Shown one piece after another: positions 43,586 through 51,345 of a stretch of DNA of 64,000 nt (positions are counted from its first letter, which is position 1; every line of letters starts with the position of its first letter). A model generated the notes under the pieces. It saw nothing but the letters and a program-made list of their open reading frames with translations. It was not told the origin of the DNA and did no database searches. The stretch lies in the NCBI RefSeq assembly GCF_003865095.1, contig NZ_BHYK01000004.1, forward strand, positions 205,631-269,630. Direction: 5' to 3'. This DNA comes from Clostridium tagluense (GTDB lineage Bacteria > Bacillota > Clostridia > Clostridiales > Clostridiaceae). The translations under genes and the position numbers were made by a program.

Positions 43586-44740
43586 ATGAAAATATATTTA
43601 GATAACGCAGCCACTACATTTCCTAAACCACCGGAAGTTTATACTTCCATGATGAATTATATGACAAACATAGGAACAAACCCAGGAAGAGGTGCATCCA
43701 CCGCTTCTCTTGCAGGAAATAAAGTTATTTTAAATTGTAGATATGCATTAATGGATTTTTTTCACTTTGATAAAGTTGAAAATGTAATTTTTACACCAAA
43801 TATTACAACTTCCCTGAACACTCTTATAAAATCCGTTGTAAAGCAGGGATGGCATGTAATAACCTCCTCAATGGACCATAATGCTACCTTGAGACCCTTA
43901 AACTCACTTTGTCAAAAGGGTATTATAGAACTTGCCATTGTTCCTTGTTCAAAAGAAGGATTAATAAATATAGATGATTTTATAAATGCAATTAAACCTA
44001 ATACAAAACTAGTAGTTCTGTCTCATGCCTCTAATATTATTGGCACAATTCAACCACTAGAAGCTATAGGTAAAATATGCAAGGAAAAGGGTATTTATTT
44101 TGTTATAGATGCTGCTCAAACTGCCGGGGTGTTACCCTTAGATTTCTATAAACTAAATTGTAATGCACTAGCTTTTACAGGCCATAAAAGTTTATTGGGG
44201 CCTCAAGGTATAGGTGGCTTCTTAATTGACGATAATTTAAATAAACAGTGTAGTACATTTATAGAAGGTGGCACTGGTAGTCTTTCATCTAGTATTATTC
44301 AACCAGACTTTTTACCTGATAAATTTGAAAGCGGGACTTTAAATGGACCAGGAGTAGCAGGACTTTTAGAAGGAATTAATTTTATTAATTCCCAAGGCCT
44401 TGACACTATTCGTGAGCATGAAGAATATCTATGTGAAAATTTTATAAGTGGCTTATTAAATATAAACTCTATTGAAGTTTATGGTTTAAGAGACATTACT
44501 AAGCGAGTGGCCGCAATCTCTGTTAATTCTACAAAAATCGACAATTCTGAGTTAGGATTTATCCTTGATACGCAGTATGGAATTACAACAAGAACTGGCC
44601 TTCATTGTGCACCACTAGCTCATGAAACCGTTGGCACATATCCAACTGGATCCCTAAGATTTGGCATTGGACCTTTTAACGATATTAAAGACATTAATTA
44701 TACCCTGAGCTCTCTCAATTCTATTATTAGAAAGGTGTGA
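43586..44740 (+). CDS. cysteine desulfurase-family aminotransferase class V (EF2568-like)
   Basis: The ATG at 43586 follows TTGGAGGAAACC. 384 aa. PLP fold: IYLDNAATTFPKPPEVY, FVIDAAQTAGVLP (Asp-x-Ala), TGHKSLLGPQGIGG with the Schiff-base Lys and TGLHCAPLAHETVGT with a catalytic Cys. It releases sulfur or selenium from cysteine or selenocysteine. The EF2568-type subgroup is tied to selenium-dependent molybdenum hydroxylase maturation; divergent yedF and DUF3343 support a Se/S role. selD and the hydroxylase are not in the window. Confidence 0.9.
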   Translation: MKIYLDNAATTFPKPPEVYTSMMNYMTNIGTNPGRGASTASLAGNKVILNCRYALMDFFHFDKVENVIFTPNITTSLNTLIKSVVKQGWHVITSSMDHNATLRPLNSLCQKGIIELAIVPCSKEGLINIDDFINAIKPNTKLVVLSHASNIIGTIQPLEAIGKICKEKGIYFVIDAAQTAGVLPLDFYKLNCNALAFTGHKSLLGPQGIGGFLIDDNLNKQCSTFIEGGTGSLSSSIIQPDFLPDKFESGTLNGPGVAGLLEGINFINSQGLDTIREHEEYLCENFISGLLNINSIEVYGLRDITKRVAAISVNSTKIDNSELGFILDTQYGITTRTGLHCAPLAHETVGTYPTGSLRFGIGPFNDIKDINYTLSSLNSIIRKV

Positions 44741-44749
44741 TTTTTTCAA

Positions 44750-45802
44750 TTGGAAAGTATCCTAAAAAAAATTGATAAACTAACTGTGTTTTTTATTTTA
44801 TATACATTTGTTTTTGTAATCTTTTTTGGAACTATAGGATATACTCTGCCCTTTGTATTAGCTCTTATTTTAGCTTCACTGCTTAAGATACCAACAAAAT
44901 TTTTGATGAGAAAGTTTAAAATTAAAAGCACTATAGCTTCAATAATTACTACTACCGTATTCTTCGCAGCAATTATTGTATTGTTATCTTTAATAATAAC
45001 CACCATAACTTCAGAAACAATACAACTGGTCAAAAATATTCAATCTTATTTCTCTATTAATAAAAATAATATACTAGATTTTTTTAGTAATTTACAAAAT
45101 TATTATAAAAATTTAGATCCCAGTATTATCAGTAATATTGAGTCAAATATTTCTAACTATATAACCAAAACTATAAACATTAGTATGAATGCGTCAACAA
45201 AAATATTTTCCGTAACCCTAAGTTTTATGTCTACTATACCTTATACTTTAATGGTTTTATTATTTACATTACTTACTACATATTTTTTTACAAAAGATTT
45301 ATCATCTTCTAGTAATAAAATATTTGATTTAATTCCTAATAAAAATGGAGATAGAGTACACTATATATTTGATGAATCAAAGAAAATGTTTAAAAATTAT
45401 TTGTTATCTTACTTACTTATAATCACTATAACATTTTTAGAAACCTTAGTTGTTTTTTTAGTTTTCAAAGTTAAGTATGCTGTAACCCTGAGCATATTAT
45501 GTGGAATATTTGATTTGCTTCCCATTTTCGGTATAGGTGCTATATATATCCCTTTAATAATAATATTTTTTATATCTGGTAATTATTTAGCCGGTTTAGG
45601 TCTTTTAATATCTTATGTAATTATAACCATAGTAAGACAAATTATAGAACCTAAAATAGTTTCATCATCACTAGGTATTAATCCAGTTGCAGTTCTTGCA
45701 TCTATATTTATAGGATTAAAGGCCAATGGTCTTATTGGCATGTTGTTTTGTATGTTTTTAGTGGTTTTTTACAATATATTAAAAAAAGTTGAAGTTTTAT
45801 AG
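44750..45802 (+). CDS. AI-2E/YtvI-like membrane protein
   Basis: 350 aa, TTG start at 44750 shortly after the csd stop, with AAAGGTGTGA as ribosome site. Topology: two N-terminal membrane segments (about 12-45 and 60-85), a long extracytoplasmic region with asparagine-rich helices, then at least five C-terminal segments with LPIFGIGAIYIPL and EPKIVSSSLGINPVAVLASIFIGLK. The last motif is typical of the PF01594 family, including the sporulation protein YtvI. A sporulation role is suggested by yyaC next door but is inference. Confidence 0.83.
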   Translation: MESILKKIDKLTVFFILYTFVFVIFFGTIGYTLPFVLALILASLLKIPTKFLMRKFKIKSTIASIITTTVFFAAIIVLLSLIITTITSETIQLVKNIQSYFSINKNNILDFFSNLQNYYKNLDPSIISNIESNISNYITKTINISMNASTKIFSVTLSFMSTIPYTLMVLLFTLLTTYFFTKDLSSSSNKIFDLIPNKNGDRVHYIFDESKKMFKNYLLSYLLIITITFLETLVVFLVFKVKYAVTLSILCGIFDLLPIFGIGAIYIPLIIIFFISGNYLAGLGLLISYVIITIVRQIIEPKIVSSSLGINPVAVLASIFIGLKANGLIGMLFCMFLVVFYNILKKVEVL

Positions 45803-45805
45803 AAT

Positions 45806-45847
45806 AAAAAGCCTCCTACATGGATAAAATCCAAATAGGAGGTTTTT
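45806..45847 (+). terminator. terminator-like hairpin that contains the yyaC ribosome site
   Basis: AAAAAGCCTCCTA (45806-45818) pairs with TAGGAGGTTTTTT (45836-45848), with a 17-base loop. The 3' strand holds both the AGGAGG ribosome site and the T run. Readthrough transcripts would have the site masked. Confidence 0.8.
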
Positions 45848-45849
45848 TT

Positions 45850-46452
45850 ATGGTAGATAAAGTAATTTTAGATTCAATGTCCCGTGATTGTACTTTTAAG
45901 TTAAGAGATACTATAAGTCAATATATTTTTCCCATAGCTAAATGCTCACGTCCTATTGTAGTTTTATGTATTGGAACCGACAGATCTACTGGTGATAGTT
46001 TAGGACCGCTAGTTGGAAACAAACTTAAATTTTTAGTTAGAAATAAAATTCATATTTACGGTAGTCTCGAGTGCCCAGTACATGCAAAAAATTTATGCCA
46101 AATAATTGATGAAATTAACTATACCTATACCGACCCCTACATTATTGCAATTGATGCTTGCCTTGGAAGTTTACAAAATGTAGGAAAAATTATTGTTGAA
46201 GAAAAACCATTGTCTCCAGGTGCTGCTATGAATAAAGATTTGCCTAAAGTAGGTAACTTAAGTATAACTGGTGTTGTAAATATATCTGGCGCTCTTGAAT
46301 TTATGGTTCTTCAAAACACAAGATTGTACACAGTAATGATGCTTGCAGATGCTATTGCAAATGGTTTATACCATTCAATACTCAAAACTGTTGGAGGAAG
46401 AAAATTCGATTCTAATTACGATGATTTCAACATAAAAGATGTTGAATGTTAA
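45850..46452 (+). CDS. yyaC: spore protease YyaC
   Basis: The ATG at 45850 is seven bases after AGGAGG. 200 aa. VVLCIGTDRSTGDSLGPLVG, SLECPVHAKNL, IIAIDACLGS and SPGAAMNKDLPKVGNLSITGVVNISG are the GPR-like fold signature of YyaC. The protein is related to germination protease and is made in sporulation; its substrate is not well known. It is conserved near the parAB locus in clostridia. Its ribosome site lies in a hairpin. Confidence 0.92.
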   Translation: MVDKVILDSMSRDCTFKLRDTISQYIFPIAKCSRPIVVLCIGTDRSTGDSLGPLVGNKLKFLVRNKIHIYGSLECPVHAKNLCQIIDEINYTYTDPYIIAIDACLGSLQNVGKIIVEEKPLSPGAAMNKDLPKVGNLSITGVVNISGALEFMVLQNTRLYTVMMLADAIANGLYHSILKTVGGRKFDSNYDDFNIKDVEC

Positions 46453-46538
46453 TTTGTGCATGTAAAAATACTGATAGATTAGCGATGCAATTCTATTTTC
46501 ATATTCCTCAAGCTTATTAATGTAATTTATAGTTTTTA

Positions 46539-46609
46539 AAATAAAAAACAAATATAAATCTAAAGCATGTTTTAACAACATCTTAGAAAATTATATTTGT
46601 TTTTTATTT
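46539..46609. terminator. bidirectional terminator after yyaC
   Basis: AAATAAAAAACAAATATAA (46539-46557) and TTATATTTGTTTTTTATTT (46591-46609) are perfect complements over 19 bases. Confidence 0.78.
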
Positions 46610-46622
46610 GTTTCATATGAAA

Positions 46623-46758
46623 TTAAATCATCTTCTGCGAAGTTGCAATATTAACGACTTCAGAAGGAGATTTAGACCACCCCTAAGTTTTCTTTTTGTT
46701 ATAAGTACAGGACTCCCACTTATAGAAGTAGGAGACTTCCTTCTGAAATGTGGTTAAA
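46623..46758. repeat. palindromic repeat family 2, copy at 46.7 kb
   Basis: TTAAATCATCTTCT-CGAAG-TGCAATATTAACGACTTCAGAAGG is shared with 50.5 kb, then a variable part with a hairpin (CTCCCACTT ATAG AAGTAGGAG), then CCTTCTGAAATGTGGTTAA (46739-46757). TTAACGACTTCAGAAGG (46651-46667) is its inverted partner. No coding frame. The rest of the gap to 46864 is featureless AT-rich DNA. Confidence 0.8.
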
Positions 46759-46864
46759 TAAAAGTTCAGTATACTAATGTATTTCCATATACCCAAAGAT
46801 GCTTTTGCATGAGGTTTGCACATGGCTTTCATAGAATCTAAAAATATATTAAAGAGTAATTTTT

Positions 46865-47122
46865 TTAAAATAATGAATTATATATTCTATTACACAATAT
46901 ATATTCTATTTCATCAATAGTTTTACTTCCACTATCTATAATTAAGGTTCCTTCTCTTCGTATATTATTTTGCATATTTAAATTTATAAGTCCACCATCT
47001 TTAAGCTTACATATTATTGCATCACAACTAGAATTATTTTCTCTATTATTTATCACAGTATATCCCCTTTTAATTAGTTCATCCTGTAAATATTCAAGTT
47101 CTTGTGAAATACATATTACCAT
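46865..47122 (-). CDS. YkuS/UPF0180-like small protein (85 aa)
   Basis: 85 aa. ISQELEYLQDELIKRGYTVI followed by CDAIICKLKDGG matches the layout of UPF0180 (YkuS), a Rossmann-like half domain with a CDAI strand. No function is established. It is not in an obvious operon; 77 bases separate it from the DUF4446 gene upstream on the same strand. Confidence 0.7.
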   Translation of the reverse strand: MVICISQELEYLQDELIKRGYTVINNRENNSSCDAIICKLKDGGLINLNMQNNIRREGTLIIDSGSKTIDEIEYILCNRIYNSLF

Positions 47123-47199
47123 AAAAAACCCCTTTGTTTTTAGTATGCCACAAAAAAGATTTTTTATTATTAAATTTCAAATAAAAACACTATAATTTT

Positions 47200-47706
47200 T
47201 TATTTATTTTTTGAGCTAACGGCATCTTTTAACACCTTATTTTCTTCCTCGGATAAATCATACCTAGATATTCCTTTATCTATAGGTTTAGCATAAGTTG
47301 TACTCTCGTTTCTACCATAAATACTTGTTAATACAACACCATTATTGTTTCCATCTAAGAGTGCTATAGAGTAACTTAAATCACTCCCAACATCATCAAA
47401 AGCCCTATATCTTACTATTGAGGTCTTTTGAATGCAGGTTTTTAGTTCTCCATTTATTTCTTCATACATTTGTTTCATGAGCATATTTTCTTCTTTAACC
47501 CCATCAATTTTATCCAAATAAGATATAACCATATCTTCTAGATTTTTATTGTTTACACCCCTCATTAATTTCCTGTATTTAGTTTCTAATTTATTTAAAG
47601 ATACATAGGTTGTTATAATTATTATCATTAATATAATCACAAGAATTATAAGCGCTAATGTTATATATATATGTGAACTATTTATAAAACTGAATATACT
47701 TTGCAT
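47200..47706 (-). CDS. DUF4446 membrane protein
   Basis: 168 aa. One membrane segment (about 11-35, IYITLALIILVIILMIIIITTYV), a coiled helix, then a cytoplasmic domain with IVRYRAFDDVGSDLSYSIALLDGNNNGVVLTSIYGR, the DUF4446 signature. The family sits beside parB in clostridia, as here, suggesting a role tied to chromosome segregation or sporulation, but it is untested. A parS site lies in the 39-base gap to parB. Confidence 0.9.
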   Translation of the reverse strand: MQSIFSFINSSHIYITLALIILVIILMIIIITTYVSLNKLETKYRKLMRGVNNKNLEDMVISYLDKIDGVKEENMLMKQMYEEINGELKTCIQKTSIVRYRAFDDVGSDLSYSIALLDGNNNGVVLTSIYGRNESTTYAKPIDKGISRYDLSEEENKVLKDAVSSKNK

Positions 47707-47729
47707 TATGAATTACATCCTCTCCATTA

Positions 47730-47745
47730 TGTTTCACGTGAAACA
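47730..47745. promoter_or_regulatory. parS: parS site 1
   Basis: TGTTTCACGTGAAACA, a perfect match to the ParB-binding consensus. It directly abuts the parB stop codon (47746-47748) and lies before the DUF4446 start. Confidence 0.95.
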
Positions 47746-48594
47746 TTATATATTAAAAACTTCTAAAATTCTTTCAAAATCCTCTTCTGAGTAATATTCA
47801 ATTTCTATTTTACCCTTGTTTTTATTTTTAGAATTTATAAAAACTTTAGTACCAAATCTATTTTCTAATTTATTCATTATATCTTTATAATACATATTAT
47901 TTTCATTTTTCACTACTTTTTCTTTTTTTTCATTTTCAAAGTTTTTTACTAACCTCTCTGTTTCTCTCACTGAAAGACTGTCATCTATAACCATTTGTGC
48001 AATTCCATATTGAATTTCCTTATCACTTATCCCAAGGATAGCCCTTCCATGACCCTCAGAAATAACTCCATCTATTATATAATCTTGAACTCTTTCATCC
48101 AAATTTAATAATCTCATGCAATTTGTTATAGCTGTTCTTGATTTACATACCTTTTTACTTATTTCTTCTTGAGTAAGGTTAAAATCTACCAATAATCTTT
48201 TATAAGCTAGAGCTTCTTCTATAGGATTTAGATCTTCTCTTTGAATATTTTCTATTAATGATATTTCTAATACTTCTTTATTTTCTATATTCATAATAAT
48301 TGCAGGTATTTTCACAAGTCCAATACTTTTAGCAGCTCTGAATCGTCTTTCACCCGCTATAACTGTATATGTATCATCTTCTCTATTTAATATAATAGGC
48401 TGAATCACTCCATGTTCTTTTATAGATTGTGCCAATTCTGATATTTTTTCAGGGTCAAAACTTTTTCTTGGTTGATCTTTATTAGCTTTAATCAAATTCA
48501 TAGATATCTTAAGTACTGTGGAACCCTCAGCCATAATTTCTTCTTCTGGTATTAAAGCCCCTAGTCCCTTACCTAACCCAAATTTTTTGTTCAT
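47746..48594 (-). CDS. parB: chromosome partitioning protein ParB (Spo0J)
   Basis: 282 aa. N-terminal GLGKGLGALIP start, the CTPase domain with GVIQPIILNR and the GERRFRAAK motif, IENIQREDLNPIEEALAYKRLL, a helix-turn-helix (LTQEEISKKVCKSRTAITNCMRLL) and a C-terminal dimer domain. ParB loads at parS, spreads as a CTP-bound clamp and recruits SMC. It overlaps no gene but is five bases from parA. Confidence 0.96.
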   Translation of the reverse strand: MNKKFGLGKGLGALIPEEEIMAEGSTVLKISMNLIKANKDQPRKSFDPEKISELAQSIKEHGVIQPIILNREDDTYTVIAGERRFRAAKSIGLVKIPAIIMNIENKEVLEISLIENIQREDLNPIEEALAYKRLLVDFNLTQEEISKKVCKSRTAITNCMRLLNLDERVQDYIIDGVISEGHGRAILGISDKEIQYGIAQMVIDDSLSVRETERLVKNFENEKKEKVVKNENNMYYKDIMNKLENRFGTKVFINSKNKNKGKIEIEYYSEEDFERILEVFNI

Positions 48595-48599
48595 TTATA

Positions 48600-49367
48600 T
48601 CATCTCCTTTGTCTTTCTAAAAATTCATTTGCTAATTGTTCGTAAGCTTCTGCACCTTTACATTTATCATCATACAACATAATTGGAAGTCCAAAACTTG
48701 GTGCTTCAGCGAGTCTTATATTTCTTGGTATTGTGGTTTTGTAAACTTTGTCATTAAAATATTTTTTAACTTCTGACACAACTTCATTGCATAGTTTAGT
48801 TCTATTATCATACATACTAAGAATTATACCCTGAATCTCTAGATTTTTATTTAAAGATTTTTTAACTAATTGAATTGTATTTACTAATTGTCCAACACCT
48901 TCTAAAGCATAAAATTCACATTGAATAGGTGTAAGCACGCTAGTTGAAGCCGTAAGTGCGTTTATAGTTAAAATCCCTAGTGAAGGTGGACAGTCTATAA
49001 AGATAAAATCGAATTCACCTTCAATTTCTTTAAGTTTTTCTTTTAGTATATTTTCACGGTTGCTTCTATTTATCAATTCCACTTCCGCACCTGCAAGTTC
49101 CATTTTTGATGGTACTAAATACAAATTATTTATTAGCTCGCATTCTTTTATAGTATCTCTTATAGAAATATCTGATGTTAACAAATCATATGTTGATAGA
49201 TTTATTTTTTTCTTGTCAAATCCCAGTCCACTTGTGGTATTTCCCTGAGGATCAATGTCTATTGTTAAAATTTTTTTTCCTTGCAGAGCCAAATAAGAAC
49301 ATAAGTTGATGTTTGTAGTAGTTTTACCTACTCCTCCCTTTTGATTGAAAATACATATTGTTTCCAT
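48600..49367 (-). CDS. parA: chromosome partitioning ATPase ParA (Soj)
   Basis: 255 aa. Deviant Walker A FNQKGGVGKTTTNINL, IDIDPQGNTTSGLG (Walker A'), FIDCPPSLGILTINAL (Walker B), and the arginine-rich C-terminal DNA-binding surface. It cycles between monomer and DNA-bound dimer under ParB control and also tunes DnaA in B. subtilis. It is first of the parA-parB operon. Confidence 0.97.
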   Translation of the reverse strand: METICIFNQKGGVGKTTTNINLCSYLALQGKKILTIDIDPQGNTTSGLGFDKKKINLSTYDLLTSDISIRDTIKECELINNLYLVPSKMELAGAEVELINRSNRENILKEKLKEIEGEFDFIFIDCPPSLGILTINALTASTSVLTPIQCEFYALEGVGQLVNTIQLVKKSLNKNLEIQGIILSMYDNRTKLCNEVVSEVKKYFNDKVYKTTIPRNIRLAEAPSFGLPIMLYDDKCKGAEAYEQLANEFLERQRR

Positions 49368-49552
49368 GACTACACCTACCCTCCATAATATTATTGCTTC
49401 TTATACACTTTACACTTAAAAAATAAAGCTTGATATTGTACTTGTTCTTATTATTTACTACAATGTGCCTATGTTAATTTTACCATATAATTTATTATAT
49501 ATTTATGTTAAGTATATTAATAGTATTATTTTCAATATTTTAAAAAAAATAA

Positions 49553-49590
49553 AAAAAACAGAATGTTTCACGTGAAACATTCTGTTTTTT
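49553..49590. promoter_or_regulatory. parS: parS site 2 inside a 38-bp perfect palindrome / terminator
   Basis: TGTTTCACGTGAAACA at 49564-49579 is flanked by AAAAAACAGAA and TTCTGTTTTTT, making a fully symmetrical 38-bp palindrome. Flanking A and T runs give it the form of a bidirectional intrinsic terminator. It lies just beyond the noc stop. Confidence 0.92.
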
Positions 49591-49595
49591 ACAAT

Positions 49596-50375
49596 CTATT
49601 TTTTAGGTATTCTTATTGTTACTTCTATACTATCTTCTAATTCTCTAGATTTGTATTCTGCATTTATACCATACTTATCGAAAACCTGTTTAATCGTATT
49701 TATATAAACTCTAGGTGCAAATATACCCTTGATTTTTTTCTTTCCATCAGCAGCTACTTCATCTCTGCATAGCTTTAATAATTCTTTTTCAATAAGTTCT
49801 TCTGTCTTTTTAACATTAAGTGATTTATTAACAACTACTTTAAGTACCTTCTTTTGAATATTTATATCAGGTAATTTGAGCAGTGCTCTAGCATGTCTCT
49901 CAGTAAGCTTATTTTCTATTAAACTATTTGTTATCTCCTTGTCCAACTTTAATAACCTTAATTTATTAGCTATGGTTGATTGTTTCTTTCCTATTATCTG
50001 TGCTAATTGCTCCTGTGTATAAGAGTGATCCTGAATAAGATTAAAGTAAGCAAATGCTTCTTCTAAAAAATTCAAATCTTCTCTTTGTAAATTTTCCAGT
50101 AGCGCAATTGCAGCAGAATCCTTATCTGTAATATCTATAATAATTACTGGGACTTCATTAAGTCCTATTTTTTTTGCTGCCCTTAATCTTCTTTCTCCTG
50201 CTACTAGTTCGTATCTGCTATCCCCGCTTTTTCTAACTGTTAAAGGTTGGATTATCCCATAAGCTTTTATTGACTGTGAAAGTTCTTCAATAGTTTCTTC
50301 ATTAAAATGCTTTCGCGGCTGATAGACATTTGGAGAAATTAATTCTACAGATACATATTTTACATCATTTTGCAT
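49596..50375 (-). CDS. noc: Noc-like ParB paralogue, lacking the N-terminal membrane helix
   Basis: 259 aa. ParB-family CTPase domain (YQPRKHF, GIIQPLTVRKSG, GERRLRAAK, LENLQREDLNFLEEAFAYF), a helix-turn-helix (YTQEQLAQIIGKKQSTIANKLRLL) and a C-terminal domain. Position between parA and rsmG is that of noc. B. subtilis Noc has an N-terminal amphipathic helix of roughly 30 residues before this point; here the protein starts with MQNDVKYVSVELISPN, so that anchor seems missing. The start is secured by AAGGATGG upstream. Confidence 0.85.
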   Translation of the reverse strand: MQNDVKYVSVELISPNVYQPRKHFNEETIEELSQSIKAYGIIQPLTVRKSGDSRYELVAGERRLRAAKKIGLNEVPVIIIDITDKDSAAIALLENLQREDLNFLEEAFAYFNLIQDHSYTQEQLAQIIGKKQSTIANKLRLLKLDKEITNSLIENKLTERHARALLKLPDINIQKKVLKVVVNKSLNVKKTEELIEKELLKLCRDEVAADGKKKIKGIFAPRVYINTIKQVFDKYGINAEYKSRELEDSIEVTIRIPKK

Positions 50376-50498
50376 AATATACCATCCTTAAGTTTTTCCT
50401 TTTTCCTTTTCTTAACAATTCTCTATCTTTTCTTTATTTCCTTCTTTTTTTATTATTTTTCGTACGACAATTTATAGCAGTAATCATCACCTACAAAG

Positions 50499-50615
50499 AT
50501 TCCTTCTGAAATGTCGTTAAATCATCTTCTTCGAAGCTGCAATATTAACGACTTCAGAAGGCTATTTAGACTCCTCTTATAAAACTAGGAGAGATTCCTT
50601 CTGAAATGTCGTTAA
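50499..50615. repeat. palindromic repeat family 2, copy at 50.5 kb
   Basis: Direct repeats CCTTCTGAAATGTCGTTAA at 50502-50520 and 50597-50615; inverted copy TTAACGACTTCAGAAGG at 50545-50561; and a small hairpin CTCCT...AGGAG between (50571-50590). The second direct repeat carries the rsmG stop codon. Confidence 0.85.
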
Positions 50616-51331
50616 ACCAGTGGATTTTTAGTAACCATACCAGCTTTTCTAGGATACTTCTTATGAGTTTGTGCAATTTTACGTATTATTACCAAGTTGT
50701 GGTTAAAATCACTATCTTCAATTTGTACCTTTTCTATGTGTTCTATATGTCCACCTAGCATTCTAATTGCATTTTTGGAAGACTTAATTTCCTCTTCAAC
50801 TGCTGGTCCCTTCATTGCAACAAAGTATCCACCAACCTTTACGTAAGGTATGCAAAATTCACTAAGTACTGTTAAATTAGCAACAGCTCTTGAAACTGCT
50901 ACATCAAATTTTTCTCTATATTGCGCCTCTTGTGCAAAATCTTCTGCTCTGCCGTGAATAGCTTTAATGTTTTTTAATTGGAGTTCCTTAATTACCTCAT
51001 TTAAAAAATTAATTCTCTTGTTTAGTGAATCTAATAAAACTATATTTATTTCAGGTTTTATTATCTTCATAGGGATACCTGGAAATCCTCCTCCAGTTCC
51101 TATATCTATGATATTTTTTGCACTTTTTAACTCTTTAAACTTAAAAACTTTTATAGAATCAATGAAATGTTTTTTTACTATTTCTTCATCTTCTTTTATA
51201 GCAGTTAAATTTACTTTTTCATTCCACTCTTGTATGAGGTCTTTATATCTCATAAATTGCTCATACTTTTTTTCATTAAATTCCAGTCCTTCATTATTAC
51301 TAGATGTATTCATTATATCAAAGTATTTCAT
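50612..51331 (-). CDS. rsmG: 16S rRNA (guanine-527-N7)-methyltransferase RsmG
   Basis: 239 aa. SAM-binding [36 protein letters not shown], and the C-terminal KYPRKAG-KNPL tail. It methylates G527 of 16S rRNA using SAM. GGGGGTGAAG precedes the ATG. The natural end (NPL) is followed by one Val and a TAA provided by a repeat element. Confidence 0.96.
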   Translation of the reverse strand: MKYFDIMNTSSNNEGLEFNEKKYEQFMRYKDLIQEWNEKVNLTAIKEDEEIVKKHFIDSIKVFKFKELKSAKNIIDIGTGGGFPGIPMKIIKPEINIVLLDSLNKRINFLNEVIKELQLKNIKAIHGRAEDFAQEAQYREKFDVAVSRAVANLTVLSEFCIPYVKVGGYFVAMKGPAVEEEIKSSKNAIRMLGGHIEHIEKVQIEDSDFNHNLVIIRKIAQTHKKYPRKAGMVTKNPLV

Positions 51332-51345
51332 TCTTCACCCCCGAG

